Shown: positions 33,371-45,904, numbered from the stretch's first letter. The stretch is 64,000 bases of DNA from Dryocosmus kuriphilus (GCA_038277395.1 CM076196.1:133511867-133575866), one strand, 5' to 3'. The notes: generated from the letters alone by a model not told the origin. Program-made: numbers and translations.

Positions 33371-35948
33371 AATATTTTTCTCAAACAATGATAATGTTTA
33401 ATATTTCAATTTAAACATTATTTATTTATAATTGAATTAAATAGCACAATAATAGAATTATATTAAATATAGATTATTTACATTTAATACGAATATCTAT
33501 AATTTACAAGATTATTTATTCATAAATTCTTTTCATATAAACATTTTGATTTTAGTAATTATAGAATGAAAAAAATGGTACATTTTATACGGAATTACAA
33601 TATAATATCAATCTTGATAATACGTTGGAATGAATACAAGTTCATATTCACAGGGAGAAAATGTATGTAGTAAATTTAACACAACTTAGGTAAACCGAGG
33701 ACATAGTTTCATTTTGTTAAAGCTTCACTTTCAGTCATGTAAAATGAAATAAGGTAATATTTGATGTGAAAATAGTAATTAATAAGAAAAGTTAATTATT
33801 ATTTAATTGACTATACAGTAAGAAATAATAATACTAGTAAGATTGTCTAAAAGGTAAAATGAGACGAACTATTAAATACAGATTCCAGAAAATAAAAGCA
33901 AAATCTTAACTCTACAAATATGTGAGTTCTACATAAAAGTCACATATCATACATATCATACAAATGTCATAAAATTTATAAATATATCGTTGGTATATAT
34001 ACAAAGTTCAACCTAAATAATTACATTAAATTACAATTCAGTATATTATTATAATCGCACGCTGTTCACGTTATGAAAAATCGGAAACGCTGCGGCGAAT
34101 TTCGAACTTACAAGCTTACAACTAAACCTCACCTCTAACCTACATTATGGAATATGCTGCAAAAATCTCGATAATGCACCGTCAATCGAAAGTCCAGGGC
34201 CGTGTGAAAGATATCTGGTACCTGTTTCATCGGAATTTTTTTATTATAACATTTTATTAATATGCGAGCTTATAGGTTTATAGAAAGAGAATAAAATAAC
34301 TTTTCTTTTAAGCATGTATAAGGTTTCAAGTAAAAATAAAAAATGAGTTTCATTTTTGCATTTAATACTGATAATATCAAATATGGAACATTGAAAATTG
34401 AACGACTTTAAAGTAGGTTTGAAAATGGATAATTTTTTATCAAAAATTTTGGAAAGTAAACACCCTTAGTCATATTTACTGTATTTTTCTTCAAGCTATT
34501 AAAGTTGAACATGAAAAACTTAAAAAATAATTTAATATAAAATTTTAAAGATTAAATAAAAAATGCAATCAATCAGGCTTTCACATGATTTATTGAATTT
34601 AATACACAGGAAACAGACCGAAACTTTAGTTCCATTTCGTTACTGCCAGTTGCACAAAATAATTTTGATGTAATCATTACGGTAATTTCAAATATTATCT
34701 AATTTTGTTCAAATCTACAAATATTAAATCAAAGTTTAGTAAGAAGGAACTTTTTCTAACAATAGCGAAATGTTTAACGAAAGTTTAGGTCGGATCCCTG
34801 AATTAATACATGGTAAATGCATGAAACGCATATGTATATGAACATAAATATAACATAGCAACCTAATAAGTAATATTTGTTTGAAGGAAAAGATAGTCTA
34901 TATAGTTGGATATTTTCTGAAATCTTCCAGTATTAATCGAAATTAAAAAATTTGAAGTTATCTACGGGGGACTTAACTTTTATCTTCAGCCCTGAGAATG
35001 TTGATCGACCAAGCGTTTTTCATTTTACCCAACATTTCTGTAATATCTCTCGTAACAGAAGTAAAAATCTCTGAAAGCATTCATCAATCTATGATTCCTT
35101 TTAAATAAATCGTTAATATTACACAAAAGTAAACTTTATATAATTAATTTCATAAAAATTTACATTACTTAGAGTTATTTTATAATAGACTGGTATCTAC
35201 ATAATGAAATCCTTACATCAACTGTTACCTATATATATCAGAATTTTCACAATTCGACTTGACATTTTACATGATGTTTTGTATCATTTATAGTTCTGCT
35301 CTTTATGAAATCGTGAAATAATTATAAAAATTTCTTAGATTCAACTATATCCTCGTTTACCGAACTAATTCTGCAATTTTTATTAAACAAATTTTCTCCG
35401 TGTAAATCCACTAGTATTTAACGGATCACCTAGTTTCCCAGTACAGTGGCCATCCTTCGAAAAAGCATTTACTTGGTGCGTGATTCCAATCTTTCATTTA
35501 AGAAAAGAATATCAATAATAAAACATAGTGCTTCACAACCCCGGAAATATAAATCCATATATTAATAAAGGATTCTTTTATAGAAGAATCTAAACCATTT
35601 GTCGAAAAAATTACCTTGAAGTATTTCAGGAGAGTTCTGTACATAATACATGACAGTCAACGCCTATTTTTGAGGTACACATTGCATGTGTTTCTCACAT
35701 TTTATCAATGAATTGTGCAGTCTTTTCTTTATGTATACTTGGCTTCTTAATGCAGATACATACAAAGGGCAGGCATCGTCTCAATGAACACGCTAACAGA
35801 ATACGCGTCATTTCCGTATTACGATGGCATATGCGTAAAATGTTAATGTATGCAAATCCTTTTCTCAAAAGACCACTTTTCATGCATAATCAGTCTTAAC
35901 ATTAGCATCTAATTATTATCATTTCAAATGCTCATGTTTGTACCTAAA
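33371..35948. other. Gene-free A+T-rich stretch
   Basis: About 2.6 kb with no coding signature, RNA gene or repeat border that I can support. Confidence 0.55.
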
Positions 35949-36267
35949 GGAGCGTTCATAAACTAAGTTACCAATTTTGGATCATTTCTTCCCCCCCCCC
36001 CTCCTTCCCTCGTTGATGGCCGTAGTTTTATCCCCCCCCCCCCCCCCCCAAGAAAGTTACATAGCGTTTGTATAAGCGCTTATTTCACGTTTATTCTTTT
36101 TTTTTTTTCGCGTTTCTAGTGAGATCTGTTACAAATATGACTACGTGATCATGAGGTGAACTATTAGTTTCGGTAATAATCCAAAATAATTAAAAAAAGA
36201 GAGTGATCTTAGCTTGTAACGTTATTTCCACTATCCCCCCTCCCACGGTTACCAACTGTAGTATCTA

Positions 36268-36311
<44 letters not shown>

Positions 36312-36336
36312 AGTAACGTAGTTTATGGACGCTTTC
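35949..36336. mobile_element. Terminal-inverted-repeat element with long C runs
   Basis: AGCGTTCATAAACTAAGTTA near 35951 matches the complement of 36313-36336, about 19 of 23. C runs sit at 35991-36000, 36033-36049 and 36270-36308, the last about 39 long. An internal CGTTATTTCCACTATC region separates them. Its plan resembles the element at 3585-3761: short inverted ends enclosing G/C homopolymers. Confidence 0.55.
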
Positions 36337-36689
36337 TAAGTTATTGGAACAAACAGTTGATTTAGTCAGACTTACATTTAATTCATATAAAATCATGCAG
36401 ATAACGCAAAAATTGTAATAAATATTTAAACGTGTCTTTTAAATTGCAGCAATAATAATTTATAGTAGGGGAAATGTGTTCACAGGGAGTCTGAAAATGT
36501 TAAACTCATATAAATGTTCACTGTTCAATTTAAATTAACGTGACGCATGAAAAAAAGTTTAATCCTTCGTGCAGTTGAAACTGGAAAGAAGAAATATTTT
36601 TCATTAAGCAGTTAAGAAGCGAGATTTGAGTCCCTGTGTACGGTCGAATTCATGCGTTTGCCTCATGTTTTGTAACTAAAAAATCTGCT
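36337..36689. other. No feature seen
   Basis: Ordinary A+T-rich sequence without reading frames of interest. Confidence 0.45.
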
Positions 36690-37500
36690 CATTTCGGTCG
36701 CAAATTCTTATGACGCGCTTGGCGCGTAGCACGCTTCGCTCGCAAGATTGAGGGCACCTAGGGCACGCGATCAAGTGGTCGTCGCGCTTCGCGCTCCGAT
36801 ATATTTGCACTTCGCGCTTCGCGCTCGTATGTTTTTGGTCCTCGCACTTCGTGCTTGGTTTTCGTTACGTACTTGGGTCTTAAACTTTCAAAACACCTAC
36901 TTTTAATGAAATTATTAAATGTGTATTTTGTTAAAAATTAGACACAAAATTATTTTACTTAAGGCCTTAAGGAATACATTCTCATCATGACACTCGCCCC
37001 TCGCGCTCGACAATTAATTTTTTTAAATCCATTTCGATTAGTAAAGTTTTTTTGTGATTTCCTAAATTTTCACAATGCAGTTTTCGATTCTTAAAAGTAA
37101 AACAATGAATCTTCTAAAAAATGAGAACAAAAATCGTGCATTTTATCAAAAAATGGTTAAAACAAAGTTTGTACATTTTTTTTAAATGAACAAATTTATT
37201 TTCAAAAAATTTTTTTGTATCTCGCATAGTTTAGCTGGAAGATGGATTTTTTGATTTTGTAAAAATCGTTTTTTAATAGATAAAACCATATCTGTTAGTG
37301 AAAAGTGTTTGGTTAACGGACTCGCCATTTTTTTTATCTCTGAAGAAGTGAACCAAAGCGCAATCCAATCTGATGATTCTTTCAAAAGTTATCACGTTCA
37401 CAGACGCCAACGACGATAACGGCGACGAGGACAGCGAAAACAGATAGACAGACGCCACCGTAAAAACAGTTTTTTTGTCACTCAGGGCGTTTCAAAACGT
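36690..37500 (-). repeat. GC-palindrome repeat family, inverted copy
   Basis: On the minus strand this follows the second unit at 26160-26900 closely: GTTTTGAAACGCCCTGAGTG, the TCGTCGCCGTTATCGTCGTT-type tract, GATAACTTTTGAAAG, GATGAGAATGTATTCCTTAAG and several GAGCGCGAAGCGCGA palindromes. The order of parts is conserved, which shows a defined repeat unit. Confidence 0.75.
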
Positions 37501-37659
37501 GAAGAGTAGTATACCTATGAGAGATCGGGAACCGCTACGTAGTTTTAGCTGCCACCGAGAGATGGCGCCACACCACCGCAGTCGGTAGCTTATCGTCCAC
37601 TGTTTACCGACATTCTGTAAATGTTCGTGTCCGGGATAAGTCAGTCGATAAGGTAGATC

Positions 37660-37880
37660 CCTACTGCAAATTCCTATATAGTCTTCTGTAAAGGATCCTA
37701 TAAAGCGACCTATGTAGTTATCTTTATAGGATCCTATATAGGATCCTACGTGGGTGTTTCCTTCTAGGTAGTACCTATAGGATTTGGCACAGGATCCTAT
37801 ATAGTTTTTGGTACAGGATCCTGCGTAGGATCCTACGTCATTTCCAATAGGTGGCACCTATGTCCTATGTAGGATCCTAC
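37660..37880 (-). repeat. GGATCC-rich element, copy A
   Basis: The unit carries seven GGATCC sites, mostly as the palindrome TAGGATCCTA, and is inverted relative to copies B and C. One reading frame is open and would encode a peptide with repeated (V/I)GSY and (Y/F)IGS motifs. Similarity to copy B is very high. Confidence 0.85.
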
Positions 37881-38087
37881 ATAGGAACACATATTTTGAA
37901 AATTATTTTCAAAAATAAAATAAAATGATGCGCAGTAGTTTCCTGTAAGAGCTACAGTTGCGCAGTAGTTTTTCTGGGCTGTTGGATTGACAAAGTACAT
38001 ATATAAACATAATTATATTTCCTTATTATTATTATTAATTTTTAAATTTTTAAATTAATTTATTAACTAAGTATATAACATTAGTAT

Positions 38088-38330
38088 CATATATAGGATC
38101 CTATATAGGATCCTTTATGTTTCACATATAGGTGCCACCTATAGGAAATGATGTAGGATCCTACGCAGGATCCTGTACCAAAAACTATATAGGATCCTGT
38201 GCCAAATCCTATAGGTACTACCTAGAAGGAAACACCCACGTAGGATCCTATATAGGATCCTATAAAGATAACTACATAGGTCGCTTTATAGGATCCTTTA
38301 CAGGAGACTATATAGGAATTTGCAGTAGGG
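38088..38330 (+). repeat. GGATCC-rich element, copy B
   Basis: Eight GGATCC sites lie in about 240 bp, beginning ATATAGGATCCTATATAGGA and ending ACTATATAGGAATTTGCAGT. With copy A it forms an inverted pair around about 210 bp of unrelated sequence. The same GSY-repeat reading frame is open. Confidence 0.85.
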
Positions 38331-39879
38331 TGGAAGGCACCTACGCGCCATCTATGGGACACAGAAACACTTAAAATTCCGTACATTTTTTCCCATTGGA
38401 GTGAACCCACTGTGATGGTTTATCATTTACCTCTGACGTGTACGTGTTTCTGAGCAAAAAAGGGAAGAACGTTGGAAACGTACACTGTGAGATTTGATGG
38501 GGAAGGCGAGGTACATGGGACAAGGAGTTCGCTCCTGAATCTTGATGAGAATCTCATCCTCATTAAGATGATGAGTTTTCAATAAAACACAACATTTGTA
38601 TTTGAATAAAAATTTATTTATCACCTTTTCTCCCTGCTCCCAGAATTATCTGAATCTTTATTGAGAATGTTTTGTCGACTATCGAAAGAATAAAGAATTA
38701 TTCAGAATTGTGCTTATAAGAGAAAAGCCTTGTAAAGAGTATTCTAGCTCTGTGATTATTAAAATAAATAATAAAGATAAAATCAGGCATTTGCTATTCT
38801 TTATGAATTCAAGTAAGAAAATTATGCGAATTTAAAAAGAAGTTTTTCCTATGTAAAAAGGGAAATCTTGCTATAGAAACTGATAAGAATCAGAGAGTAT
38901 TTTGAAAGAATAAGTATGCAATATGGCACTTGCCTCATTAGATCAATTTACCATTTTATTAGTTAGATTATATTGCAAAATTAGAAGATAAGATATTAGA
39001 TGTATGAAGGTAATCAATCCACAGTATCTTTGAATAAAACTTTGTATTCATAAAGAGATACCAAATAATAATCAGAATTATTTATTACACCCAAAAGTCA
39101 AGGATTACAATATATATAATATGATTATCAAAACGATTTCTTTGTGACTTATTAATCCTCTTGCGTTAAAAATATACCTGAAAAATTGATAAGATTTCAG
39201 AAAATAAAAACAAGATTCAAGGTAAGAAACTATCCAATATGGAGTGTAGAATTTCTTAATTCTAATCTTTTTAAAGTTTCAATTGGAAAACTTGACATTT
39301 AAAGTTCTTAAATAGAAACCCTGAATTTTTTAACGATTCCTAATATATTATTATAATTTGCAAAATATGGGCCTCAAATTTGAGACTTCGAAATTTTAAA
39401 TAAATGTTGATAAAATAATTTAGAACCTAGGACATCCCACATTAACAATCAGTCTTGCCCACACGGAAGCCGATGAAAACTGAAGAAGCTGTCAAAATAA
39501 ACTAGCCTGACGTGCCGTGACAAATAACCCTACCCCTAAAAAGCTATTGGAGTTTTATTGAAGAAATTAAAACTAGGAGAAAGCAGACGCATTAACGACA
39601 CATAGATTCCTCAGAGTGAGATTCATTACTGCGTAATCGATAAACATGCATTTTCCAAGTAAAAATTGATAGTTTATAATTAGTACATATGTAATTAGGT
39701 ATTTTTTTGTGTTGTGTTTTAAATTTCTCACACATTTCAAAATGATGTTGTTTATTTGCAAGTTCCTGCAATTTCTTGGTGTCTTGTGCGATTTTCTTCA
39801 ACCTAACACCTATAAATCTGAGTGAAAAAAAACGATCGATCCGGAATATTTCATGTATTTTAGTAGACAAGAGAAGAAA

Positions 39880-39912
39880 GACGTTTCGTCGTCGATCGAC
39901 GACCTCTTCAGG
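39880..39912 (-). ncRNA. Possible hammerhead-like core (CUGAAGA-stem-GAAAC)
   Basis: On the minus strand CTGAAGA is followed by the perfect hairpin GTCGTCGATCGACGAC and then GAAACGTC. CUGANGA, a stem II and GAAA are the conserved hammerhead core, and such motifs occur in Penelope-like elements. A GTC lies about 15 nt further on, but stem III is weak and stem I only suggested (TGTA/TACA). No Penelope coding sequence is adjacent. Confidence 0.35.
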
Positions 39913-39941
39913 TTCTGTACATTACAATAAAAATAAAATAA

Positions 39942-39961
39942 ATATATATATATATATATAT
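39942..39961. repeat. AT dinucleotide microsatellite
   Basis: A run of about ten TA units follows an AAATAAAATAA stretch. Confidence 0.9.
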
Positions 39962-41641
39962 TGTAACTTTTTATTAATTATTTTCTCTTATGAGTCAATT
40001 CATTCTTAACTTTTACGTGATTTATGACTAAGTCAGATAAGAGGTTCCTACGAGACTAAGAATAAGAATCTCAAAATATACATATAATGCACACTATTTA
40101 TTCAAGATAATTTAATCTATTATACATGGAATAATATAAGAGCTTCCTATCTTTAAAATCTAACACACCAGAAAGTGACTTGTTGTCACACGGATTAATA
40201 CAAAGACAAGTACAAAATATCAGTCGTGCAATTCTACTCTAAAGTCTTTCTAATTTTCTTTCAATTTGCTTCTATCTCTTAGTAAATCTGATGGGTCGTT
40301 AACCCTGCCTAAATTTATGGTGTCACCGCACTTAAGATTATCTCACTCTCAACATTCATTTATTTCTAACAGAGGTCATTACATTTTAATTTTGTTTGCA
40401 CTCATCTCCCATTATGGGGTTTCTATCAATCACCTGCTAATACTTTTACAACTCACAAGTCCTCAAATATTTCTCACTCTGGTTCGTCCCGAAACAATGG
40501 GCTTCCCCAGTGGCCACCTGCACCAGTGGTGCCAGGAGGAGGAGAGGGAGGTTTTCGCTCCTTTGTAGCTTTGTCCCGCACGCGCCAATATTTCTTCACC
40601 TGAATTTTGATTTTCGATGAAAGAGAGGATAAATCCCCACTTTATACGAGATCTAAAAGTGCAGGAGTCTTGGAATTGTTATAACGTTTATTTTATTAGT
40701 GCCAACTTTAATCATCACTACAATCCAATTATGGATGAAAGTAATGATAAATCATTACTTTTTACCTAATTCTGATTGTAAGCTTGTTTGATATTTATAA
40801 TTTAATATTTCACTTGGATCTACAAAGAAGCGAACTTTTTCCCAGGTATTCAAGACTTGTACCTTTGGATTTCCTCTTCCTGGCACACTACCTGTCACTA
40901 AGCCCTACCTTTTCCACTCTCACTCACCTTCTTCACTGTCAGTTTACCTTGATAGATTTATGGGGCTGTCCCCTTAGACACTTCTAAAATGCACGCTGTA
41001 TTATTTATTATCTAATCCGCACTATTCACTATCGCTACAAGTTATCTTTTTCACACTGATTTTCTTACACGTATTTCATCTATATCTATTTCTCGGGGAT
41101 TGTCTTTCATTTTATAAAATATCGAAGTTTGCGTTTTCTATTCCTAAAGCCGTGAATCATGGAGCAGCAGAAGCGAGAGTAAATTATTTTTAGGCAGAAA
41201 TAGTCTGTTCTGGCAGTCAACAGGGATGAATCCCTGTTTCTCCCAGGCGAGACTGTAAGGGAAGCTGGACCTCTCGATTCTGCTGCTGCTCCTACAAAAA
41301 TCTCCGATTTCTCCTTCGCTCGGCCTTTTTATGTTTTCCCCTGGTACTAACACTCCCACCTCACCCCCGACTTGTGTGGGTGGTATGGTCCAGCCTTGCG
41401 CGCCTAGCATCCCCTGTAAGTTTGTTGCCGCTTTTTCCAACCGCCAAGGTGCATTTACGCGTGCCTACGCACAGGCTTTTTATCCTATGTATTGCTCAGC
41501 ACTGTTTTCACCTATTTTCTATTACACTTGTCACATCTGCCCCCCTGAGATTCTAGTCACTGATTCGCTTCACAAGCGTTCACCTTTTCTACAGGGATTA
41601 GAATTTCAACTGCTTGTAGACACCTCTGCAGTTATTTTCCG

Positions 41642-41884
41642 GTATATAGGACCCTATATAGAATCCTTTATGTTTCACCTATAGGTGCCACCTATAGGAA
41701 ATGACGTAGGATCCTACGCAGGATCCTGTACCAAAAACTATATAGGATCCTGTGCCAAATCCTATAGGTACTACCTAGAAGGAAACAGCCACGTAGGATC
41801 CTATATAGGATCCTATAAAGATAACTACATAGGTCGCTTTATAGGATCCTTTACAGGAGACTATATAGGAATTTTCAGTAGGGA
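41642..41884 (+). repeat. GGATCC-rich element, copy C
   Basis: It matches copy B over its whole length with few changes; the two first GGATCC sites are altered (GGACCC, GAATCC), leaving six. It ends GGAATTTTCAGTAGGG. It sits about 3.4 kb from copies A and B in otherwise unrelated sequence. Confidence 0.85.
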
Positions 41885-42249
41885 GAACTGGCATGCATTC
41901 ATGACTCGATCGATATGAATGGTCCCTGTTTTACCGACTGAGTATAAACATTCGTGAGGGCTGCGGGATTCCCCAATCCTTCCAGAAACTTTCAAGTGCC
42001 AGTTAATGATTTGTCTTGACGACCCTGTAACGCTAACTTTTTACGTGGTGTCTGTAAATAGCGCACTAAGGACCCTAATCAAGATAAATGAAGTTAAACT
42101 AATTATTTAATTTAAAATTGCTCTTTTAAACATAGTCTAGATTTTAAATACAACAAATAGTGGGCGCCAGTCCTTTCTTGGGAGAGAGGTGGGCCTGTTT
42201 AACCAAAGTGAGCGGGAACCTAAGTTCCAAAGGAAAAAAGTAAACTCAC
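41885..42249. other. No gene; one isolated unit of a downstream tandem repeat
   Basis: CCTTCCAGAAACTTTCAAGT near 41977 followed by GCCAGTTAATGATTTGTCTT matches one unit of the tandem repeats at 46755-47035, nearly 5 kb away. Confidence 0.5.
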
Positions 42250-44280
42250 TGAACGCTAAGCGTTTCGGTCTAAAAGATAAAAATAACCTCACAAACTTCG
42301 GTCTAAAGGTCACACCCTAATTATTTAAATAAGCGATAAAAAATGTAAAGAGGTATTCAAGGATAAGACAGAAAAAGATGAAAAAGAACAAAATGAGAGA
42401 TAACAAAATCTACCGAAAAACAAGAGATACGAAGAAAAAATAGGTAAGCGACAAAGAAAATTTCAAAAGACCATAATTAGGGTCGAAAAAAAACAAGCTC
42501 AGCCTAAACACACAATGGTAGGGGGGGGGGGGGGGGGGGGGGGGGGGAGGTGGTACGTAATTACAAAGCTCGTATGTAAGCTACAATAATTAACAACAAT
42601 TTATTCAATTCTTTAAAAATAAAAATGTTACAATCGGTCAAATCAAAGAGTTCAAAAGAAAACAACGGAGTTACCAAAAAATTGTAAAAATAGCTCAAAC
42701 ATAAAAGAAAAAAAAAATAACGAAGAGGTCTTGACAATATATAAAATGTTAACCATAAGGTAAAGCTCATAATTAAAATAGAAAAGCACAGAACATACGA
42801 TAAAAGAATATCAGGGAAATCGCTACTCAAGAAGGTCGCAAAAAAAGAAAAAGAGGCAACAATGATAAATAACTTACGCAAAATTCTAGTTATGGGGTGC
42901 AGTTCACAGCCAAAATAGAAAATTAAGGGAGGGCCCGCAATTAAACCATTTTAAAGTGCTAAAACATAGAAAATGTAGGAAAACAAAATATCAGGGAAAT
43001 CGCCACTCGAAAGATCGCAGAGAGAAGATAAAATAACAAACAACGGGATTTGAGGTTAACAATTGAGTCAGGAGTTCGCGACCCGAAATCATAAGGTATA
43101 AATAATAATTTCGCAACTTCGTGGACATACAGATTATTGTAAATGCTAATACAACAAGATAACAAGCAAAAAGGCCACAAAAGGGAATAACAATAATAAA
43201 AATGCCAAACTCTAATCGCGAAGAAAATTCATAATTACGGTAGGAAATAAAATGGGAATTCGCAATCGAACGATTCTGAGGGACTAAACAAAGAAAATGT
43301 AAGGTGACGAAATAATATGAGAATGTCTGCGCACAAGGTCGCCGAAGGGGAAAATAAAGGAATAACGGTGTACGCATGTAAAATCCTAACTGAGGGATAC
43401 AATTTATAATTCAAATAGAAAATTGCTAAAGGGTCCTAACCAAAATAAACAATATAGGATAACATAAGCTGTACTAGGTAATACAATATTGGAGAAAATC
43501 GTGGCTCCAGGGGTCGCAAATGGAAAATAGCAATAATGACAGCATGAAAAATAAAATGCAAGTAAAGTTGAATTTTAAAAAGGGAGGATACTCAATTTAT
43601 TAGTACAAGAATATGGGTATCATAATTTTAAAGGGTGTGGGGGGGGGGGGGAGGGGTACTCGATTTAAGATATAAGATAAAGGGTATCGTAATTTTTGAA
43701 GGGTGCTCAATTTAAAATATAAGATACAGGGACATCATAAACTTGGAGGGTACTCAATTAAAATTATATAAAGGCAAGGGTGTCGTTATTGGGAATCACA
43801 AGGGTCAGAATTAGGTCTCAAACAGGGTGAAAGATACAAAGTCAAGGCATAATAATTTGGAGTCAAAAGTATCAAAGTTATGTCTCTAATTAAATAAAAC
43901 TACCTAGGTTCTCACACAAGGTAGCAACATATTTCTGGGTCGAAAAGGTCGAGATTGGGGTCTCAAACAAGAAAAAAAACATTGCAAATATTGCTTAAGG
44001 GTCCGGAAATATGTTTTCAAACTAAATGAAATACAAGGTTCTCGACCAAAGTAAGGGTGACCTAGTTCTGGGGCCAAAAGTTCGAAATTGGTGTCTCAAA
44101 CAAGATAAATACACAGAACATTAAGAATATCGTTTAAGATAAGGAAATACGTACTCAATTTAAATTAAACAAAAGTTCTCAATAAAGTACGGGTATCATA
44201 ATTTTGGGTGGTACTCTATTACAATAATTAAAGGCAAGGGGTCATACTTCAGCAGGGTGCTCGATTAAAATATGTGAGAT

Positions 44281-45024
44281 TTTTTTTTTTTTTTTTTTTG
44301 GTGGTTGGAGGAGGGGAAATCTTGCATAAGACACCCCAGTTCGGGTAGTGTCGGATTCCTACTGACTAAAACCCCTCCCCCTGGCGCTCAGACTAAGTCC
44401 ATTGTGCCCTTCCATTTATTTTCCACAGTTGAGATACTGCTATCTACAACTGTTGTGTTCTGCATTGCTGAGGGGCCGTCCCCATTAGGGCCGTCCTCCA
44501 TTCGCGATGAGTTAGATGAAAATCCCCCAGGGAGATCCTCATTTATTTTGTTTTCTGTGCTTGCCATATTGGGCCCCACGTGGGAAGCTGAGGATTTAAA
44601 GGACTGCTCCCTGCAGAGCCCCGCTTACAGGGAGAGGGTCTGAATACTAAGGGATTCGACCTGGTATCCCTAAATCTCCGTTTCGACACCTCCCTCAAAC
44701 TCCGCCATGCCTGTCTCAATTGAGGGGGCAAACCGGAGCATGCAGGGATTTGGTAACCGTGGTGCCATTCAGCCCTCGACACGGCAATCACATCTTAGTT
44801 TGGGAGCATGAGGACTCGCGCCCTCGATATTCCAGGAGGCTTTGCCATTACCCCCTGGAAAGATCGCTTCTTGGTCAGGGTCCCGCAGAACAATAACCCC
44901 CAGTTCCCCAGAGCAGTCGTGTCTCGCGATGCAGTCCCTCTGGTTCACCTACTTCAGGTCGCTCGTCCGATTGGACCCCTAAGCCCTCCCACCAACTACA
45001 AGGTCATGCGATCCCTAGGGAGGG
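44281..45024 (-). mobile_element. R1-like LINE deletion derivative (short internally deleted element), copy 2
   Basis: The 12-mer AATATGTGAGAT occurs at 44269-44280 and 45025-45036, a perfect target duplication. On the minus strand the insert starts with a 5' UTR, enters an ORF1 start, then jumps directly to the 3' UTR (GGCACAATGGACTTAGTCTG). It ends in a poly-A tail (T run 44281-44299 on the plus strand). At 744 bp it retains only the two ends of the parent LINE, as non-autonomous SIDE-type elements do. Confidence 0.88.
44388..44579 (-). pseudogene. ORF1 start fused to the LINE 3' end
   Basis: A 63-residue frame begins MASTENKINEDLPGGF (Met at about 44567) and stops just after entering the 3' UTR sequence (KWKGTMDLV). 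It is the surviving head of the parent element's ORF1, ended by the internal deletion. No known domain is present. Confidence 0.5.
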
Positions 45025-45440
45025 AATATGTGAGATACAGATATTATAATTTTTGGGTGGTACTCGATTGAAACAATTAAAGGCAAGGGTGTCATAATTG
45101 GGAGTCAAAAGGGTCAGAATGAGGTCTCAAATTAAATAAAGTCACCTAGATTCTCAATAAAATAAGGGTATCACAATTTTGGGATCAAAAAGGTCGAAAA
45201 GAGGGATCTCAAACAAAATAAATACAGAGAAGAGACATCACGGAAATCAATTTGGGCATTCGGCATTCCGGGTTATAAGAAAATTTACAGATACACCATA
45301 TAAATCAAATATGTATAATTATAAAGACGGGATGGTTTAGCCAAGGAGTTCGAGAGAAAATTGTAAATGAAAATGAAAGGAACGTTGTAAAGAGTTACAC
45401 GAATTAATTGTAATGCCTGGCTAAACCATTAAGGAAGCAG

Positions 45441-45904
45441 TGTCCTACCTTTTTCTCTTTGTGGTCGTCGGAAGGCCTCGTGTTCGCACGTTGGGTTCAC
45501 AATACTTAAGAGCGCGTCTACTGTGCTTACAAGGTAATAAATAGAACGTGAGGAATTTACAAAATTGGGGAAGGGCGAGCACGCACTAACTTAATTTCTA
45601 TACTCGCAACGATCAGAAGAAGGATAGCTGGTGAGGTCCGCTTCTGATTTGTCCGTTCCATCTTCGTGTCCTTTCTTCGCTAGTCCTTATCAGCCGCCGC
45701 TGGGGAAGAGAGAGATTCCGAACAAATCCGCACCAGAGTGAGTGAGAGGGTATAGCCGTACCGTTCCTTCTTTTCAGTGTTGGCTGTATCCTGGTTTGAT
45801 AGTGGAGAACGAGGAGCCCTTTTCTCCTGCTGCAGACATGGAGTGGACTCTTCGATAATTCCGATAAAGAAAAAACAAAGAAATGCCTATCCATAAGAGA
45901 AGAA
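45441..45904. other. No gene seen
   Basis: Mixed, somewhat G+C-richer sequence between the satellite-like region and the 111-bp repeats; a 93-residue minus-strand frame has no family signature. Confidence 0.45.

Larger units (their letters stand above)
38335..41640. other. Gene-free stretch
   Basis: About 3.3 kb without a supported gene. It holds a hairpin motif at 39880-39912 and an AT microsatellite at 39942-39961. At its right end a short frame reads GLEFQLLVDTSAVIF (about 41598-41642), vaguely like a retroviral-type protease site. Confidence 0.5.
42250..45440 (+). repeat. Purine-rich degenerate satellite-like region
   Basis: The plus strand is A- and G-rich and full of re-used phrases. 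TATCAGGGAAATCGC occurs at about 42808 and 42989; AAGGCAAGGGTGTC and GGTCTCAAA phrases recur between 43770 and 45200; GGGTATCATAATTTTG recurs. Poly-G runs lie at 42521-42547 and near 43639. No frame is maintained. It looks like an old tandem array with units of about 100-200 bp. It is split by the LINE derivative at 44281-45024. Confidence 0.6.

Noticed and set aside
37492..38374. GSY-repeat peptides as true structural or antifreeze-like proteins
   Set aside because: The frame arises from repeated TAGGATCCTA-type palindromes in a short mobile repeat. No signal peptide or gene context supports a protein, though the open frame is noted as a finding.
45613..45894. 93-residue minus-strand ORF near the 111-bp repeats
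   Set aside because: No family signature and no start or splice context; length is within chance for this composition.
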